In this document: positions 1-11,237 of the stretch, one piece after another
Layout of the letters: each line of letters begins with the position of its first letter
Numbering within the stretch: position 1 is the first letter of the stretch
NCBI GenBank assembly: GCA_037892935.1
Contig: JAYXKI010000001.1
Location: forward strand, 3,906,001 to 3,970,000
Length of the DNA stretch: 64,000 nucleotides
Direction of reading: 5' to 3'
Source: Phlebopus portentosus
Lineage: Eukaryota; Basidiomycota; Agaricomycetes; Boletales; Boletinellaceae
The notes under the pieces: generated by a model
Databases searched by the model: none
Seen by the model: only the letters and a program-made list of their open reading frames with translations
What the model was told of the DNA's origin: nothing
Made by a program: the position numbers and the translations under genes

Positions 1-1
1 G

Positions 2-248
2 GAAGAGGCTGCCAATTGGTTAGTCGGAGAAGACGGAACAGGTGTCGTAAAGGGAAGAATGAAGTTTTGTCGGCCTGTTTTCTGAGCCGTTTACCGCGCA
101 GAGCCAGTTATCGCCATTAAAACATTTCAGGAGTACAAATCCGAATTTCATCCTATCGCACGCAGATTGATCGAAAAAGTGAGCATTGCTTAACTCATAT
201 GGATGCCCGGATTCCAAAACAGCTCTGCAGGATCTTGGCCTTATTTGA
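2..248 (+). CDS. Leukotriene A4 hydrolase/aminopeptidase homologue, C-terminal end, with in-frame TGA
   Basis: Partial gene running off the left edge. Frame from base 2 reads a segment ending GRMKFCRPVF, then TGA at 83-85, then continues in the same frame with TFQEYKSEFHP. After a 52-bp intron (179-230, GTGAGC...TGCAG) it ends KDLGLI at the stop 246-248. This order matches the C-terminal helical domain of the LTA4H/Lap2 M1 metallo-aminopeptidase family (GRMKF-RP-F, TYQEHK--HP, then KDL at the end), a bifunctional cytosolic zinc epoxide hydrolase/aminopeptidase. The TGA sits where the family has Arg or Lys, so a CGA-to-TGA change is the simple explanation. Downstream similarity and splice signals look intact, so it could be a recent nonsense allele, a sequencing error, or readthrough. 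Convergent with the ArfGAP gene. Confidence 0.7.
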
Positions 249-380
249 ATGCTCTCTGTTCATGGCGCAAACTATAAACCAAATGAATTGAAATGCGGTG
301 TATATCGAGCTATATCCATGGTCTGCGTAGTCACATTATCAGAGTGCGCGGGAGGGAAAAAAACCTAAAATTCGATTCCA

Positions 381-1764
381 TCATTTGAAATCACCCCACA
401 AGTCGCCGAAAACGTCGTCTTTCTTTTGCGCGGTAGACAAGGGCGCGGTCGAACTCCCAAGCGTTGAACCAAAAACATCATTTGATCCACCAGCCCCCTG
501 CGTTCCAAGGCCGCTGGCCGCACCCCATACGTTTTGAGTCTCAAAAATGCTTTGTATGCTCGTCTGCTGTGCAAGCACCGGTGACGTTGTCCCAGGACTC
601 TGGAATCCGCCCCAGACATTCGGCTGGGCAGGCGGCGCGTTGGGTGTCCAACCTGATTGTGCACCCCAAATAGCAACCCCAGATGAACCTATCATAGAGA
701 TTGATTGCGGTTGGACTTGCGATGGCGGCTGTGTCGATCCCGACTGTCCAAACGCTGCAGCCGGAGAGCCAGGCACAGAAGCAGTGTTCGGCGAGGATGT
801 GGAAAAGAGTGAGAGGATGTCGTTCTTGACGTCCTTCTTCGGTGCAGGAGGTTGTTGTGCGGTAGGTGTTGGAGCATGAAAATCAAGAGAGAAAATATCA
901 TTTGGTAATTCGGAAGCGGGGTTCTGAGCCTTTGATGCAGCAGGATCCGTAGCTACAGTAGCCTGTCCCGGCTGAGCTGCTGGTGCACGGCTCGCAACGG
1001 TAGCAGAAAGCAGACGATGAGTTTGAGGCTGTTGAGAGGTCACTCGGGGCGGAGAGGTAGGCGGCAGTGAAGACAGTTCAGGGATATGAACAGGAGCTGG
1101 AGGGTCTGAAGCGTCGGAGGTTGCTGGGATATCTTCAAGGATGGATGGATCTGGAGGCGGCGGACCCCCTCGTGCCCACCTTCTGGATTCGTATTTTGAC
1201 CGGATAAACGAGTCTAACTTGCTGTACCCAGGCTAAGGAATTGGGCCACACGGCAACTCAGAGATTATGCTTACTGTTCTGGCGGCACATGCCCAGGACG
1301 TAGATGGGCTTCCCAGTAAAGGTTTGCGCGATGATTGCCCCACTTCTGGATAGACTGTTCAAAGGATCATTTGCATCTTCATAGTTAGCAGCCGTGTATA
1401 TTGACTTGCCTCCATCTGCTCTGGTGTCCAGGTATCAAGATCTACGGATTTAACTTTGCTGATGTGTGTGCCCATGCTCCGATGAACACCTGAGCAACGA
1501 ATGCAAATGAATACACCGCTACAACTCCAAGGTCAGGCTCGAGGATTCAGTTATTCTCTTCTTCAAGCTCAGACTCACATATTCCATGAGGCCCAGCGGG
1601 CGTCTGCATCATACAATTGTCGTGTCAGAATATCGACATGCGCATGCTGCTTACCACGCACCTTGTCTTTTGCAGTCTGCGCAGGTCTTGTTTTCTGGAT
1701 GCTTAACCAGTTCCCGCAGGATTCGAGAGTGCTTTTCTGTTGTAGCCTTGTCTTGTTTGTACAT
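381..1764 (-). CDS. ArfGAP (SMAP/Age2-type) protein, 5 exons, 385 aa
   Basis: Complement of 381-1221, 1275-1354, 1410-1518, 1579-1603 and 1662-1764; all phases close and give 385 residues. The N-terminal ArfGAP zinc finger is clear: C28, C31, C48 and C51 (CX2CX16CX2C), WASWN before the second pair, and the SGVHR arginine finger near R56, followed by [12 protein letters not shown] and a WGN motif. The C-terminal two thirds are low-complexity, Pro/Ala/Gln/Ser-rich, with SLDF and ILSLF short motifs that could bind clathrin/adaptors (inference), ending in [11 protein letters not shown]. The family stimulates GTP hydrolysis on Arf at Golgi/endosome membranes. Intron 1355-1409 has a GC donor (GCAAGT). 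Exon 2 is only 25 nt. Start chosen because the zinc finger begins 27 residues after this ATG. Shares a 169-bp divergent promoter with the Get2 gene. Confidence 0.88.
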
Positions 1765-1933
1765 CTCTGAAATCTATCGTCGAGCAAGATACAGGCCGAT
1801 AATTTCAAGAATCAAGTTGGTGGTGAGGAATCAAGAAAGTCAAGGGACACGTGACAGGAAGCCTTTGCTACTCTAGTCAGTCTCAAGCTTGTTTCCCCCT
1901 ACATAGTAAACGAACAGAACAGGAACTCAAAGA
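1765..1933. promoter_or_regulatory. Divergent promoter region, ArfGAP / Get2
   Basis: The 169 bp between the two start codons must hold both promoters and 5' UTRs. No clear TATA box was recognised. A CACGTG E-box-like hexamer occurs at about 1849-1854. Confidence 0.4.
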
Positions 1934-3026
1934 ATGTCGTCGGCAGCCGCAAGAGAAGCGCGTAAAAAGGCAATTTTGGGCAGAGGCGGCGACAGGCTGA
2001 GCAAACTCACTACCGCAGCCAGAGGAGAGGATCATCCGGTGTATTCCAATACTGGTGAGCATAACATGATTTTGATTTCTATCCAAATGGAGTAAATAAA
2101 ATAGCAGACATCTCATCTCGCAATGCTCCTACCACCGAGACGTTTGTTGGCGAAGAAAGTATGATGCCCACACCTCCAGTACGGGCCAGTTCATCACCCG
2201 AGCCGCCTCGTGCAGTCAAACCTGGTAGCTCGACTCAGCCATCTCCTTGGACCAACGAACACCAGCAGGAGCTTCTGCGCGCACTTACGTCTGCTCCAGA
2301 CACAAATCGGGCGACGGCTGGGACCTTGAACCCCTTCGATACAAACAATGCACCTTCTGAATCGGGAGCTGGAGGCGATCCGATGTCTGCAATGTTGAGC
2401 GCGCTTTCTCAGATGTCTGGCGGTCCTGGCCAATCGGCTCCTGAGGTCACGGAGGCTGTTCCTCGTTCATTTTTCTCGAAGCTGCGCCCTTTACTCCACC
2501 TACTTGCTTCATGGACCTTACTTGCATTCTTTGCGTTTGTTATGGAGCCGCAAGCTCACGAAGCCGCTTCGGGTTCATTTGCGACAAGTACGTGGGACAG
2601 ATGGTCAGAACTGGCTAAACGCAGTGCTAAACAGCCTTTTGGCGTTCAACCTGTTGTATGTCTATCAACGTGATAAAGTTGGTGATTATCGACTCAAAAA
2701 CGGACAATAGCCGTTCTTCTGGGCCTTTGTTACCTTGCAGCTCGTGTTGCATTCAATACAGATCTTCACAAAATCAGTAAGCGCTTTTAGCACCTTAGTT
2801 CAAGTTTGCCTGACTTAAAAAACGATCTGATGTTCAGGACCCAATTCATCCTCCAACATTGCTCGCGATGGCGCTTCCGTCTCTGCCACCGGCATGGCGG
2901 ACATTAACTACAAATCTACTCGTCTACGCCAGGATGCTGGGAATGCTGCTTGATGACATTGCAGGCTTGGTCGTGGGCATAGGTATTCTGATTTGGATTT
3001 CAGCGCGACCCGCCACTGGACAATAG
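1934..3026 (+). CDS. GET2: Get2/CAMLG-like subunit of the GET insertase, 4 exons, 308 aa
   Basis: Exons 1934-2054, 2105-2655, 2711-2776, 2838-3026 (introns 50, 55 and 61 bp; all GT-AG) give 308 residues. The N-terminus has the basic REARKKAILGRGGDRL stretch typical of Get2 proteins, which in the family recruits the Get3 ATPase carrying tail-anchored proteins. A disordered Pro/Ser/Asn linker follows, then three hydrophobic segments at roughly 168-189, 225-244 and 286-301, as expected for the ER membrane part. FVGEESMMPTPP and the DPIHPPTLLAMALP block before the last helix are family-like. ATG 1934 is chosen because it directly precedes the conserved basic motif. Its stop lies 69 bp from that of the convergent ribosomal protein gene. 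Confidence 0.85.
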
Positions 3027-3095
3027 TCATGTAGTGTGATGTTCCCAATCCAACTGTTCTGATTTTCTAATGTATTCATAAGATCATATAAGTAT

Positions 3096-3674
3096 TTAAG
3101 GCAAGGCAGCGGCAATCCCCTCCTTCGGTGTTGAATGGGGCTGGGTGGAAGGGATGTCTGGTTCCTGTCCGGCAACGCGACGTTCCGCTACATATGCCTG
3201 CCATCTGTCGCCGCCGGCGCGAGCCATGAGCTCCTCGAAAATTGAAGTTGACCATTTATCTGATACGTCCATAGTGGTCCGCGAGCCATTTTCTGCGCGA
3301 ATACTGCTCTAGAGATGACTACAAGTGTAAAAATGATCCACGTACTAAACTCAAGCAGCATCTCCGCCCTCCAGGTGTCTCCTACTGATCGCGGTATTTT
3401 GTCGATCTGAATCTGCATGCCGGGATTTGTATATTGTATACGTGGTAAGTCCTCCTTGATAAAATGCCTTCGACAGGAGTTTTGGTTAGATATTTCTTCC
3501 AACCAAACAAAGAAAAATGACCGTTACTTACCTCGCTCCGAAATGGTCGTTACGAGCTGCGAGCGTGAGCTTTAACGTCTTGAGGGAAGGGAGAACTGGT
3601 TTTGGATGTCGATTAAGATTCTTGAGGACTTGAGAGAGACGCGATGGTCCGAGAGGAGCCTTGGCTCGGGGCAT
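3096..3674 (-). CDS. Mitochondrial ribosomal protein, L51/S25/CI-B8 domain (mL61/Mrp49-like), 153 aa
   Basis: Complement of 3096-3292, 3346-3467, 3532-3674 (introns 53 and 64 bp) gives 153 residues. The protein opens MPRAKAPLGPSRLSQVL, a basic N-terminus consistent with mitochondrial targeting. It continues into a thioredoxin-like L51/S25/CI-B8 core with LPRIQYTNPGMQIQI, WRAEMLLEF, then NGSRTTMDVSDKWSTSIFEEL, the usual order in this family of mitoribosomal and complex I subunits. The C-terminal tail is hydrophilic and ends AAALP. Which member (mL61/Mrp49 or mS25) cannot be settled by eye. Divergent from the YL1 gene with 147 bp between start codons. Confidence 0.72.
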
Positions 3675-3821
3675 CCTTCAAGGTACATGAGTAAGTTTGT
3701 GATACCTTGAAAACGAAAACCTGGAAGATACCGGCACGTGATCTGAACTTTCCTAAAATTCCGAGTCCCACAACACCTGCATTTGACTACCCTCCCTTGC
3801 CTGGAACAATTCGCGACAAAA

Positions 3822-5375
3822 ATGGCCGATGAGGATTCTCTCGTACTGAGGCGCTCAAGGCGCAGTACTGCCGGTAACAGGTACTATCTCTCTTCACTAT
3901 GTCGTTCATTCGTTCCTGCTTACTAGGGATCTGCTCAGGATGGAAGCTGCTCTAGCCGAGATGGCGGCTCTACACCCTGAGCAGGAAATGGAGGTGGATG
4001 ACGATAAGGACTTCCTCGCTCCAGCTGGTGAATCACACTTGGACACACGGTCAGACACAATTTTCTGATATTTGCATATCCAGATGAAGGGGAAGTTTTC
4101 GACTCCGATTTTCAAAGTACGGATGAAGAAGCAGATCAGGAGGACGAATTTGCAGCGGAAAAAGAGCTTGCCGCGGAGGAGAAACAGGCACGTAAGGTAT
4201 GTATTCTCTTTTCAAGATATATCGTGGTACTGACTTATAGCTCTTTTGTTTAGTCCTCCCGTCGTCAGAGTCTTAGAACTACGGAGGCTCGATCGGTCGC
4301 AATACAGCCATCATCAAAGACATCAGCGATCGTACTTCCGCTTCAGAGACGCAGAAAATGGCGAAAAGTGGACGCTGGACAGCTCCGTGATTCTGGTACC
4401 AGAATATCGCTCAGAGAGAGAGGCAAGGCTGTGGTAAAGCGCAAAAGTCAAAGGAAAAGCACGGTCCTTAGCTCTCAGATACTGCACTTACGTCTCAAGG
4501 ATGCGGAGGAGCGGAGAGCTGCCGTACCAAAACGCTCGAAAGAAGCGTCAGTGAGTTATAGTCAGGCCGAACTCCTGGCACGCGCTCTTGATAACGAAGA
4601 AGGAAATATTGTTTCACACCGCAATTATCTCGAAGAAGAGGAAGAAAAACGCAAGCGTGCTCGGGTTGTGAAACGGAAGCTCACAGGTCCCGTTCTCAGT
4701 TGGGTCAGCCGGATTGAAGATGAGACTGTCCAACCAGAGCCAGCGACGTCGGACCTTGTACCGGTATGAACATTTACAAAAAGTCACCAGAGCTCGTGGA
4801 CTAACGTTGCTCTCGGGAATACTGCTGTGGGCACGGATGATGCGAGCATTCACCAGCCATATGGTTCTGCCCCGTTGCCAAGCTCGTATTTTGCAAGTTC
4901 TGCTACTCTTCAGGCTCTTTCTCAGCCTCAAGCTCGGCTCCAAACGACTAAAGTCGAGAGAGTAGTCAAGAATTACTTAACACATAAAGCTGACGAAGGA
5001 ATGCCGAGACCTGGTTGGAGCGAATCGATGAAGGCAATCTTCGGGGATCATGCAGACTGGAATGAAGTGAGAGTATATGTTGGAAAGCACCGTCCTCTCT
5101 GTACGAGTTTCACTCATACTCTACCTGCGATATTCATTCATCTCTGAACAGCCAGACCTATTCGCAAATGCTCTGTCACTGGACGGATGGCGATCTATCT
5201 CGATCCTCGATCAGGAGTCCCTTTCGCAGATGTTGACGCGTACAGAGTTCTTTCGCGCCTCGTGACACACGAATATATCTGGAATGACGGGCTTCGTTGC
5301 TATACGGCCGATGAAAAGGCTGTGCAACTTGAACCGGAATTAGATGATCCAACGGATGGTGGACAGCAGGATTGA
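3822..5375 (+). CDS. VPS72: YL1/Vps72 (Swc2) nuclear protein, SWR1 complex subunit, 6 exons, 416 aa
   Basis: Exons 3822-3880, 3927-4027, 4084-4196, 4254-4763, 4857-5100, 5152-5375 give 416 residues. The N-terminus (LVLRRSRRSTAGNR, then a very acidic stretch with DSDFQSTDEEADQEDEF) matches the YL1 domain that binds H2A.Z-H2B. The middle is Lys/Arg-rich with KRARVVKRK. The C-terminus carries the YL1_C domain: GKHRPLSRPIRKCSVTG, YLDPRSGVPFADVDAY, then HEYIWND. The family delivers H2A.Z to chromatin through SWR1. Exon 4/5 joining is the weak point: the frame has a TGA just after 4763, removed by either a 93-bp intron (4764-4856) or a 27-bp one (4764-4790). The longer is preferred because it contains CTAAC as a branch site. 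Confidence 0.87.
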
Positions 5376-5702
5376 TCCACGCAATGTGGTTTGATTTGTC
5401 CATGTAGCATCGTATCCTAAAGTTGGTCAATTGCAGCTCTTCGTGACAGATAGGTTGGGTACCATGACTGCTGATGGTTACATAAATTTTAAAGAACATT
5501 GTCTCTGCTTGACGCAGAAAATCAAGGCATTCTTACAATGTCCTGTGCCTCTCGCATTGGCCGGCAATGGCATGTGCAATGCTCGCGAATTAAAGCCCTT
5601 TGCTTTCATCCTCGATAAGCAGCACCATCATCATATCTTACCTGGAAATTGGTATTCCTACTGCCTTCTGCCATGTATGATTGTGCTCCGTAGGTGGAAT
5701 GC

Positions 5703-6198
5703 ATGGTGCGGAGCTATATGCGTCCGTTCCTCTCGACGTGTGTGCTTAGCTGCCTTAGGAATATTTCCGGTTTACCGTTAGCTCAGATGTCAGTGGAACA
5801 GGTGTACGCGTTACATTTTATGGCTAAGCACCGATTCGTTGTAGTGCGTATGTATTCACTTTCATCGGCCTGTATCTGATCTCTGTCTCTTGGTCAAGAA
5901 CTTCTTTTGCACGTCCCCTTACGTTTGCATTGTGAATAGCGACCCGCTGCTCCAGGCTTCCACCGGTGTCCAACTCTAATCTAGATTTGCCTCATTGCTC
6001 GTTTCGTTACTTGCAGAACGCGTATTCGGCAACATTACGCGATATGAGTCGGTATTGTATACTTCCTACTATTATTTGGGGCGACATTACTCCAGCACTT
6101 ATCCATCACTCTCATTAGGTCTCATCTCACTCTCACCTCACAGCGTTTTCAAAGCAGGAATAGATGCGGACAATAGCGAAAGTCTAAACAGACGTTGA
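5703..6198 (+). CDS. Unrecognised small spliced ORF
   Basis: Low-confidence model. A frame from ATG 5703 reads MRPFLSTCVL, then LPLAQMSVEQVYALHFMAKH. Plausible introns lead to NFFCTSPYVCIVNSDPLLQ, AYSATLRDMS and VFKAGIDADNSES before a stop at 6196-6198. The best splice junctions are TTGCAG at about 6016 and the intron 6051-6143 (GTATTG...CTCACAG). No domain was recognised. An upstream exon ending near 5650 (with intron 5651-5694) is possible but does not stay in frame with the downstream reading. The minus strand also shows a short spliced-looking reading around 5550-5730, so even the strand is uncertain. Confidence 0.3.
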
Positions 6199-6895
6199 AG
6201 GCGGTGTTTTGGAACTTTCTAAGAGGTTGCGAAGCTACCCGTCACTCGAACCTCTCCGGCCTTGGTCAGTTCCCGCCTGCGCTCCTCACTCTCCTCGGCG
6301 TGCGAAGGGCTTCGATAAATGAGACTACAGACAGCACTGACATGGACAGAAAAGGAGAGAGAACGTGCTTGAACTTACCCTTCTCATATGTGGTTACATC
6401 TCAGTGCCCTTAATTGCATTCATGACACATTTGATCGCCTCAGTTGATTCAATATGAATTATTATTCATTGGAACATATGTATCTGGACTTGCTCTAGCA
6501 TTCTTTAGTCCGATTGTAGCAAATTAGAATAAGGGAAAGAAAGGAAAGTAGACGGAGTACTCGGATGAGTTCTCGATTATCCACTGCACTATAAAGTATG
6601 TACATGTATATGTAAATTCCATGATGTTTCTGTTGGAGTTGGACGTAAAACTCACAAGTGTTATTCATCCGACATCCCTTCATCCATTTTACATACCTCT
6701 CCCTTGGTTCAGCACACTCTCCACTGTCTCATGACCACGCATTTACAAGCAATTAATTCTGTATTTATGTGTGTGCAAGTTTGTACATGCTTATATCATC
6801 ATAGGATATTACGTGATATCTGGGGTGGTTCGTGACCGTGATGAGACGCGTCTTACGATTCCACCTTTCTTGGTGCCTACAACATATCAGTCCGC
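6199..6895. other. Intergenic, no gene recognised
   Basis: About 700 bp upstream of MSH4. It is moderately AT-rich with scattered short frames on both strands and no domain-like reading. It should contain the MSH4 promoter. Confidence 0.5.
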
Positions 6896-9800
6896 ATGCG
6901 CGTAAATTGTTCAGAACTGGCAGGATCAGCTTTGATTCATCAAGCATCGGCTCGCCCTCGATCATCTATATCAGATAGACCACTTACTTCTTATTCAGAG
7001 CCGCGTACTGCTCACTCGACGCGTCCAGCGACCGCTAGGCCACTCACAGCCGCCTCATCCCGTCATGAGAACAGCTTTATTGTCGCCGTAATCGAGTGCC
7101 GCGGCATAGGACGTGAAGTCGGTATAGCAGCGCTCGATAAAGACACCGGCCAAGTCGATCTGATACAGGTACATCTCCTTGTTCTACCTTCTCAGACCAG
7201 AGTCGTTCATACGACGGCTATTCCGCAGCTTACGGACTGCCAAACATATGTCAAGACTCTTCATCATCTTCATCTACACTGTCCATCAGTTGTCATTGTT
7301 CCGGATACATTCTTGTCCGATACTGATGCATCAGTCAACTCGTCCACAAGACATGCAGTAAATGCATCTTTGCTTGTCCAATGCATCCGGTGTGAATTTC
7401 CACACGTGCCTATTGAACCAGTTTTAAGAAAGTACTGGAACGAAGAATCTGGTAAGCAATTCTCAGCGCCATGCTGATTCAAATCAAGATTACCTTGTGT
7501 GTAGGTTTGCATTTTGTCAACCAGTTAACAGCCGACAATGAAAATAGGGCCGCAACTTTATTGGCGACGTCCTCGAAGTGAGCTTTATGATCTCCGAGTA
7601 AACCAAGACTCAGTGAATGCGTAGATATTATGCTCTCTCTGCGGCATGCGCGCTGTTCAAGCATGCCGAGGCAAGACTCAACGCGCGTTACGCTGCGCAT
7701 TCACTTCGTATTCGTTACAGCCCCGTAGAAGGTACAATGCTTATAGATAACGATACTGCAAAGAATCTGGAATTGGTAGGAAACATGATCAACAAGAAGT
7801 CAACTCACTCGTTATTCGGGTAAGTCCTTACAGTACAGAGGTCATGCAGACATAAATATGCCATTCAGGGTTCTTAACCATACATGGACCGCAATGGGCT
7901 CTAGGCTACTCCGAGTCAACTTGCTTGCACCAATCACTGGTAAGACCCTGGGCAATGTATCGCTCTTATGTACTTATTGTCGCTCGGTCGCTCAGCGCAC
8001 TCGGCCATAGAAGCCCGCTTAGATGCAGTAGAAGAGCTTATCCAGGCAGAAGACAAGTTTAATGCAGTCATGGATGGTCTGCGATCCGTGAATAAACTTG
8101 ATTTAGACAAGTTGATATCTTCAGTAAGCTTTGACTGTTGCTTGATGCTTGTGCTAACTGTCTACAGTTTGCAATGTCGGAGGCACGCGTCTCTAATGCG
8201 GCGAGATCTGCAGCTTCGCGCGTGTCTCAGATGCTGCAGCTCCGTGGATTTGTCAAACAAATCCCGACGGTCCGCGATGCAATTAAGGGTTGCCAATCGC
8301 GGCTTCTGGAGGTCGTGTATGATGTGAGTCTCCGGTCGAAGCTCGGGAAATTGAGTCAATTATCTGGCTTTTATAAGATGCTATCCGACGGAAGGTTCGA
8401 AAAGCTAGAAAACCTACTATCACAAAGCTTGAACGATGATGCGATTTCGCAGAAGGTTTGTGCCGTGATTGTACACATAACAGAGGTCTCACTTCATTCT
8501 CCTGCAGGGGGGAGGACTCAACGCGGTGAATGCTCGTGCTTATGCACTAAGAGTGAGCCCCCTATTCCGCTATCAGGAAGCAAGTGAACCACTGTCATTC
8601 ACCTCAGGCCAATCAAAACTGCCTCCTGGATGTTGCACGAGAGACATATAAGGAAAATGTAGCTGACATATTTGATTTGAACCGTTCGTTATCCAGCGAA
8701 CACGGACTCCCCCTGCAACTCGTACACCAGATGCACGGATTTAGCTTCACATTGAGGAAGAGGGATTTTGAGACAGTGGGAACGCCGACACTTCCGAAGC
8801 ATTTCATCAACACGACAGCTAAGCAGGGGAAGTGGTTTTTTGAGACCATTGACTTAGTGTGTGACGTTTTTAACATTTAAGGACTTCATTGATGAATCCA
8901 TTCCGAGCAGAAAAAGAGGAACGCAAGAATGAAAGATGCTCTTGATGAGATCCTTATGATTACTGACAAGTGCGATCAGGCCTATCGTATTTTCTTCGTG
9001 TTTTGATTGAATCATTTTAGAATAATCAAAGAAATGGTTGTGAAAATAGTGGCGGACGTGGGAGCGCTGTATAAGGCGTCCGAAGCTGTGGGTGTTGCAC
9101 CGTACCACCTGGCCTGTGTACCGACTCAGATATTTAGATTGCATTGCTTGACATGATCTGGTCGTTTGCCCATGTTTCTATTCGTACGTGCATAGTCTCT
9201 CGGATGTCTTCGTCAGTGAATAATCTCTGTTGTATAGATCAAAACTACGGTTTGCTTGACATCTGTGTACGACATTCGGCCGAGTTTCATCTTGCTTTTC
9301 CAGTGAGACCCGAATTTACGGGCACTCTGGCTATTAAAGCTGGTCGACATCCCGTCCTTGAGAAGGCTCAAACCGCTGGTTCCTTGGTACCTAATGACGT
9401 ATACTGCTGCGATTCATCCTATTTTCAAATTATTCAAGGACCGAAGTGCGTGTCCAACCCTTTGCCTGGTTTTGCGAGTAGCTAATTGTCACCTGGCGAA
9501 AGTATGTCAGGTACGAGTAGCTCTTCTGGTTCTTCGAGTGCAGCTCAAAGACACAAAATAGGGAAAAGCACATACCTGCGTCAAATCGGGCTTCTAACTG
9601 TTATGGCTACGTGCGGTTGCTTCATCCCAGCAGAATATGCTAGCTTTAGGCAGGCTCGCTATCTTCAGACCCAGACTCTTGCTAAGTGTTTTGATATAGA
9701 ATTCACGATGCCTTGCTTGCCAGACTCTCAAATGACGATAACATCGAACGTGGCCACAGCACGTTTGCGGAGGAGATGTCATCATCCGCGATGATACTTG

Positions 9801-10801
9801 GTTCGCCTATTTTCATACCCATAGTGTTGATCGGATCGAGAGCTTTCGTCCAAGGTCTTTCTACCGGCAATTCAATGGTACTTATCGATGAGCTTGGAAG
9901 AGGTACTTCGACGAGAGAAGGACTCGGCATATCTCATGCGATTGCAGAGCGCTTGATCCATGTCAAGGCTAGCGAGTTCGGCCGTGTTGATTATTCTGGT
10001 GGCTTACTTATTGAATCATACAGGCTTTTGTTTTCTTCGCGACGCAAGTAATTACATCCTGACGTCGATTTGTTTCTAACACACTGCGAAGTCACTTCAA
10101 TGACCTTACTACAACTCTTTCTCGACAACCAGTTGTAGTCAAGTAAGTAGGGACGTGGTTCTCCTATACTATATGATGACACTCTATTCTCAGTCTTCAT
10201 CTTTCAGTCCAGGTATGAGAAGAAGAAAAAACTCGACAAGGATGCTAATAACTGAGGACCTGCAGAGATCGCGTCCTTCCTCATCGAACATGGGAATGAT
10301 TTTCAACTACAAGTGGGGACTAGCATTGATGATATCGGACTCCACGCTAACACCTACTCGCTAGGATTGTCGATGGAGCGCTAGACAACACGGAACATTA
10401 CGGTATCTACTTGTATTCAAACCATTACCTCGCTGACACCAAAAAGGTCTTGAGCTCGCGCGTCTAGCTGATCTCCGGGACGACATTCTTGGAGAGGCAG
10501 GTAGAATCTCATTGCGCTTGTCTGAGCTCGAGCAATTTCGCAAGGAAATTTCGGAGGGCAACCAAGTCGCCCACAGGCGAAAGGCAATGCTTCGAGTATC
10601 ATCACCATCCTAATTTTTATATTCCCGTTGCTTATTCTGACACCTGCTGCGCAGCTCCGCACCCACCTAGCTCAAGCTCTGGATCACTCCTCTCTACCGT
10701 ATCGGGAGCTGATCGAATACCTTGCCCGCATGCAACGGCAAACGGTTCAGGTGCTCCGTGCGAACCTGTGCGAAGCCCCTGATAAAAAGGATTCGGACTG
10801 A
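6896..10801 (+). CDS. MSH4: MutS homologue 4 (meiotic crossover protein), 26 exons, 865 aa
   Basis: Exons: 6896-7168, 7229-7451, 7505-7577, 7625-7819, 7869-7939, 7996-8123, 8168-8323, 8378-8455, 8508-8552, 8608-8856, 8911-8969, 9021-9087, 9138-9183, 9238-9249, 9304-9445, 9503-9510, 9562-9649, 9700-9800, 9855-9967, 10024-10043, 10092-10142, 10194-10212, 10266-10312, 10365-10402, 10447-10595, 10655-10801. Phases close throughout (2598 nt). Landmarks: AVIECRGIGREVGIAAL near the N-terminus; clamp/core region with RLDAVEELIQAED and LDMIWSFAHV; VRPEFTGTLAIKAGRHPVLE; Walker A GPNMSGKST (604-612); SNDDNIERGHSTF; Walker B MVLIDELGRGTSTREG (679 on); ATHF; a C-terminal helical tail. It has no N-terminal MutS I mismatch domain, as expected for MSH4, which with MSH5 stabilises meiotic recombination intermediates. 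Three introns (9650-9699, 9968-10023, 10044-10091) need GC donors. Confidence 0.9.
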
Positions 10802-11237
10802 AATACTTCTAATGCTTGAGGACAACATGCAGAGATGAAGGCAATGTCTTGTAACTGGTGTCGATCTATGATTCTTTATGCTGTTCTTGTCACTGTGAGC
10901 TCTATGCTAGGTGCGATATGTTTGCGATGCAATTTTCACTCGTTCTCTTTCTGGCTTCTCCGTATCGACTTTGTATTGTATCGGCCTACTCACTATAGTT
11001 GCTGCACTGTGCTGAAGGGCAATTTGTAGTGCTATTACAGAAACTGCCTTACTACAAAAACTGTAAACATTATTGGTCGCAAAATAGAAATACTACAATA
11101 GGGCACCTGAAAACATGGACCAACTCATTTCAGTTGTTTACATATAGCTATTTACTGATAGCGGTTTGCAAAAGTGATGGCACTACCAGGATGGCTTTTT
11201 TTATATTACAGTATTCTGCTATTACTGCCTTTCTCAT
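10802..11237. other. MSH4 3' flank, no gene recognised
   Basis: Becomes AT-rich and loses coding character; no open frame with family features. It marks the edge between host genes and the repeat-rich block. Confidence 0.5.

Noticed and set aside
4764..4790. 27-bp intron in the YL1 gene
   Set aside because: It keeps the frame but is shorter than any other intron here; the overlapping 93-bp intron has a branch-site motif and was preferred.
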